Notes under the pieces: model-generated | Database searches by the model: none | What the model was told of the DNA's origin: nothing | Seen by the model: only the letters and a program-made list of their open reading frames with translations | Source: Xaviernesmea oryzae | Lineage (GTDB): Bacteria; Pseudomonadota; Alphaproteobacteria; Rhizobiales; Rhizobiaceae | Direction: 5' to 3' | Length of the DNA stretch: 64,000 nt | NCBI RefSeq assembly: GCF_900109605.1 | Contig: NZ_FOAM01000019.1 | Span: 1-64,000, forward strand | Translations under genes and position numbers: made by a program | In this document: positions 62,635-64,000 of the stretch, in pieces | How positions within the stretch are numbered: the first letter of the stretch is position 1 | How the letters are laid out: every line of letters begins with the position of its first letter

Positions 62635-64000
62635 ATGGCCGCACTTGTTTCCTGTATCACTGAGCAGCACAACCTCGCCCTTCTTCTCGTTGCCTTAAGC
62701 GTATCGTGGCCGGAAATTTGGCTGGGACCTTCATGCTTTCGCGCGCTCGGCAGTGTGTGCGGGCCCATCGCAATATCTGGCTCGCTGTTGCCGGCGCTGC
62801 GCTTGGCGGAACGATATGGGCAACGCATTTTATAGCCATGCTGGCCTATAGCATTCCCGTCTCTTATCAGCTGTTTGAGACGGGCGCCTCCATCCTGGTG
62901 GCGATCGGGATCTCATGTCTTGCGACCTTCGCATTGGTCGGCGTCCCCGGTCTTTCTGGTGCAGGCATCAGTGGCTGCTTGGTCGGGCTCGCCATCGCAG
63001 CGATGCATACAATAGGCCTGAGCGCCATCGGCAACTCGGCGCTCGTCGAGGGTCGTATGGATACATTCATCGCAGCATGGGCAATCGGCGGAGCTTTCTC
63101 GCTTATTGCGATGCAGGTTGCCTCCGGTCAGGTTACCATAACTAGACTGGTGTTCACCGCATTGCTGGTGGTGTCGGCCGTCTGCAGCCACCATCTGATT
63201 TCGATGAGTGGACTTCGCGTGGTGCCGCTCGATTCAGGTCCGCAGAACGGTCTGACTCTCATTGATCGCATCGGCATCGCAGCAGCGGTTTGCGTGGTCG
63301 CGAGCCTACTCATTGCGGCAGGTGTGGCGGCCGTTTTTTTCGATCGATACCTCACGGATGTGAAGGGTCTCGCAAATGCGACTTTCGAAGCGATTGTTTT
63401 GACGCGATGCGGAAGAGTCATCCATGCAAATGAGAAATTCCTGGCCATGGTTGGCAAACCGCTTCCCGCAATCAAGGCTCTCAATCTCGAAGATATTCTC
63501 AGTCAGACGAAGGCAGGAATGGGCTTTGTAAAAGCTCCTGATCGACTCATCCCGGTCGAGATCGTCGAGGGTGCTATCGAATATCAAGGCCGGGAGACTT
63601 CCTTCTTTGGATTGCGCGACATCAGCGAGCGTCTCGAGGCGCACGAGCGTCTCGATCACCTCGCATCACATGATCCCTTGACCGGTCTTTTGAATAGACG
63701 GGCTTTCAATGCGCGCGCCGAGGACGCCCTCTGCCTCGCTGAAGCCGAAACCTCGCCAGCGGCTCTGCTGACCATGGACCTCGATCGCTTCAAAGCTGTC
63801 AACGATCTCCACGGTCACGCGGAGGGAGATCTCGTGTTGCAGGAGGTCGCTAAGGTTCTGTCTTCGTCTTTCGACAGCCCAGCGCTCATCGGCAGGATGG
63901 GTGGAGACGAGTTTACGGTTCTTCTGCCAGGGAAGTATGATGATCAAGCGCAAGAGGCAGCGGCATGCTTTCTGTCGCGCTTCAAAACGGTCTTCGCATC
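62635..64000 (+). pseudogene. MHYT-GGDEF diguanylate cyclase, frameshifted and cut by the window edge
   Basis: Starts at ATG 62635 after a good GGAGG. The first helix (MAALVSCITEQHNLALLLVALSV) is in one frame and the rest in another; one missing base near 62701-62703 would join them. After the shift the MHYT repeats follow (THFIAMLAYS, MHTIGLSAI, HHLISMSG), then a PAS-like segment (about 63370-63640) and a GGDEF domain (SHDPLTGLLNRRAFN, RMGGDEFTVLLPG). MHYT domains sense gases or copper in the membrane; GGDEF makes c-di-GMP. The 3' end lies beyond 64000. It may be a real break or a sequencing slip. Confidence 0.75.

Overview
The window looks like accessory DNA from an alphaproteobacterium of the Rhizobiales, most likely a Rhizobiaceae plasmid or chromid. 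The basis is the high-GC codon use and several families typical of rhizobial and agrobacterial replicons: a DUF1403/ScpB-like pair, an RHE_PE00001-type (DUF1612) gene, Ugp- and Dpp-type ABC importers with LysR regulators, and a chemoreceptor ending in a CheR-tether-like pentapeptide. No replication genes, rRNA, tRNA or CRISPR array were seen, so the replicon type is an inference.

Layout. 1-3620: a vapB-vapC-integrase unit whose vapC carries a frameshift, then a promoter region with two strong palindromes, then DUF1403 and an ScpB-like gene. 3811-6664: a fluoride-resistance operon (fluoride riboswitch, ClC-F antiporter fused to DUF190, CrcB/Fluc, EamA protein). 6675-9627: a small orphan gene, a universal-stress protein, a secreted NTF2-like protein, and an ECF sigma/anti-sigma pair. 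9727-14440 (minus): secreted beta-propeller and DUF305 proteins, a DsbA-like oxidoreductase, a TDT/SLAC1 anion transporter and a uracil-DNA-glycosylase-family protein. 14446-17214: a LysR regulator divergent from a periplasmic binding protein and a malate dehydrogenase. 17329-20735: a TniA-TniB-TniQ transposition module lying against a 5'-truncated RHE_PE00001-family gene.

22061-32130 is a defence island. A three-component ABC system (nuclease-type component, middle component, DUF3732 ATPase) reads rightward and converges on a leftward operon of a Shedu (SduA/DUF4263) nuclease and a very large STAND NTPase with its own N-terminal nuclease domain. The Shedu-STAND pairing is the best candidate for an under-described system. 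The island is followed by a LigD fragment.

32749-47975 holds two nutrient-uptake clusters, each with its own LysR regulator. The first is a Ugp-like importer with a cytosolic metallophosphodiesterase and a HAD phosphatase. The second is a Dpp/Opp-like importer with an amidase. A 29-bp repeat occurs in three near-identical copies, before, between and after these clusters. 48008-64000 holds an intact VapBC pair, a large chemoreceptor, a small LLM-oxidoreductase operon, a TetR regulator divergent from RidA and a flavodoxin-like oxidoreductase across three operator-like palindromes, a hybrid histidine kinase, an alpha/beta hydrolase, a pyruvate-oxidase-like ThDP enzyme, and an MHYT-GGDEF gene that carries a frameshift and runs off the right edge.
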